A DNA stretch of 6,398 nucleotides from the NCBI GenBank assembly GCA_002733485.1, contig NVVU01000067.1:5004-11401 (forward strand), written 5' to 3'. This DNA is from Robiginitomaculum sp. (GTDB taxonomy: Bacteria; Pseudomonadota; Alphaproteobacteria; Caulobacterales; Maricaulaceae). Positions 5,482-6,398 of this stretch are shown here, one piece after another. Below the pieces are notes generated by a model. The model did not search any database. It was not told the DNA's origin and saw nothing but the letters and a program-made list of their open reading frames with translations. The position numbers and the translations under genes are program-made. Position 1 is the stretch's first letter. Each line of letters starts with the position of its first letter.

Positions 5482-6258
5482 TTATTGTGTTTGCAGTCGC
5501 TTTACCAGTGCCATGGTCATGGATTTTGGCAAAATTCGTCCCATGACCGCCACGATCTTGTTGGAAAGTCCCGGCACGATTTCCCGTTTACCTTTGGCAA
5601 ACGCCCGATAGCCCGCCCGAGCGACCTTTTTGGGAGCCATCATTGGCGATACTTTGAGCAGCAATGACCCCTTCATGGCGGATGCCTCCTGAAAGCCGGA
5701 TTTAACCGGCCCCGGACACAAGGCACAGGCATGAACGCCGCTGTCTTTCAACTCAACATAAAGGGCTTCGGTAAGGCTGAGCACATAGGCTTTGGAGGCA
5801 TAATAGACCGCCATATTGGGGCCGGGCATATAGGCCGCCGTGGAGGCCACATTTAATATACCGCCCCGGCGGCGATCTACCATATTGGGCAATAACGCAC
5901 AGCTAAGTTCCGTCAACGTGCGTATGTTCAGATCCACCATGGCGACCAGTTTGGTACAATCGGCCTCGGCCACCGGGTCCATATCTCCAAACCCGGCATT
6001 GTTGACCAGAACCTCCACCTCCAAATGCAAATCTTTCAGCGCCTGTAAAAGCGCCTTTGCCCCTTCCGGCACGGCCAGATCCACCGGTATAATGTGCGTT
6101 TTTGCACCCTTGCCGGCCAGCTTGGCGGCCACGTCGGCCAGGGCATCGGCATTGCGGGCCGCCAGCGCCACATCATAGCCATGGCGGGCAAATTCAAAGG
6201 CCAGCGCCCGGCCAATGCCGCCCGACGCCCCGGTAACCAGCACTAATGGCGCGCTCAT
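5482..6258 (-). CDS. Short-chain dehydrogenase/reductase (DltE/COG0300-like), probably NADP(H)-linked
   Basis: Classical SDR of 258 residues. Seen: TGASGGIG at 9-16; Arg35 just after the second strand (AARN), which favours NADP(H); NNAG at 86-89; full tetrad Asn111, Ser139, Tyr152, Lys156; and CPGPVKSGF after the active site. The C-terminal part (PMMAPKKVARAGYRA, then a basic stretch and a weakly hydrophobic segment at about 235-250) is typical of the DltE/YqjQ-like group, whose members reduce varied ketones or aldehydes; the substrate cannot be read from the sequence. Its ATG overlaps the stop of the upstream pterin dehydratase gene (ATGA), indicating translational coupling and a shared transcript. 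Only about 25 percent similar by eye to the downstream SDR, so the pair is not a recent duplication. Confidence 0.9.
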   Translation of the reverse strand: MSAPLVLVTGASGGIGRALAFEFARHGYDVALAARNADALADVAAKLAGKGAKTHIIPVDLAVPEGAKALLQALKDLHLEVEVLVNNAGFGDMDPVAEADCTKLVAMVDLNIRTLTELSCALLPNMVDRRRGGILNVASTAAYMPGPNMAVYYASKAYVLSLTEALYVELKDSGVHACALCPGPVKSGFQEASAMKGSLLLKVSPMMAPKKVARAGYRAFAKGKREIVPGLSNKIVAVMGRILPKSMTMALVKRLQTQ

Positions 6259-6398
6259 GAAGCGATTTCGTCCATGAACAGCGCCAGTTCCACATCCTTG
6301 TCGGTCACGCCATCGGCGTCATGGGTGGCCAGGGTTACTTCGACCCGGTTATAGACATTAAACCATTCCGGGTGATGACCCATCTGCTCGGCCTTCAT
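6255..6398 (-). CDS. phhB: Pterin-4a-carbinolamine dehydratase, C-terminal part (5' end outside window)
   Basis: The last 47 residues plus stop of a small enzyme that dehydrates 4a-hydroxytetrahydrobiopterin, regenerating the pterin cofactor of aromatic amino acid hydroxylases. The active-site signature is complete: Glu, three residues, then HHP, EWFNVYN, and further on TH followed by Asp at the expected spacing; the segment AEQMGHHPEW is diagnostic. The gene runs off the right edge. The codon at the edge happens to be ATG, but in this family residues normally precede it, so it is most likely internal. The stop TGA (6257-6255) overlaps the ATG of the downstream SDR. Whether a phenylalanine hydroxylase accompanies it cannot be seen; many bacteria carry this dehydratase without one. 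Confidence 0.93.
   Translation of the reverse strand: MKAEQMGHHPEWFNVYNRVEVTLATHDADGVTDKDVELALFMDEIAS

Overview
The window looks like ordinary chromosomal DNA of an alphaproteobacterium of moderately high GC. The evidence is an SDHAF4-like (DUF1674) small protein divergently paired with a Sun/RsmB rRNA methyltransferase, a pairing familiar from alphaproteobacterial genomes, together with the general look of the Nth, SDR and pterin dehydratase proteins. I cannot fix a genus. There is no rRNA, tRNA, CRISPR array, transposase or phage gene.

Layout. 1-141: promoter-like region for a gene that reads leftward off the window, with four 11-bp-phased TGAAC repeats, two interlocking palindromes and a Shine-Dalgarno-like sequence at the very edge. 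142-1455 (-): rsmB-like 16S rRNA m5C methyltransferase. 1540-1725 (+): 61-residue SDHAF4-like protein. 1822-2724 (+): secreted Gly-rich protein of unknown function with a hexanucleotide repeat and evenly spaced cysteine pairs. 2725-2823: a 99-bp spacer holding two inverted repeats. 2824-3261 (+): short exported staphylococcal-nuclease-like protein. 3266-3952 (-): endonuclease III (nth), convergent with the nuclease and divergent from 4047-4508 (+), a small exported protein with a FliL-like C-terminal half. 4509-4662: spacer with a REP-like palindrome. 4663-5445, 5482-6258 and 6255-6398 (all -): two short-chain dehydrogenases downstream of the 3' end of a pterin-4a-carbinolamine dehydratase gene, read as one operon.

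How the genes fit together. Most are housekeeping genes (rRNA modification, respiratory complex assembly, base-excision repair). The pterin dehydratase and the second SDR overlap by ATGA and are probably translationally coupled; the first SDR follows after 36 bp with a good ribosome site. The least understood parts are the Gly-rich exported protein, the FliL-like exported protein and the left-edge repeat cluster. I found no clear new multi-gene system; the best leads are the phased repeat promoter and the cysteine-paired Gly-rich secreted protein.
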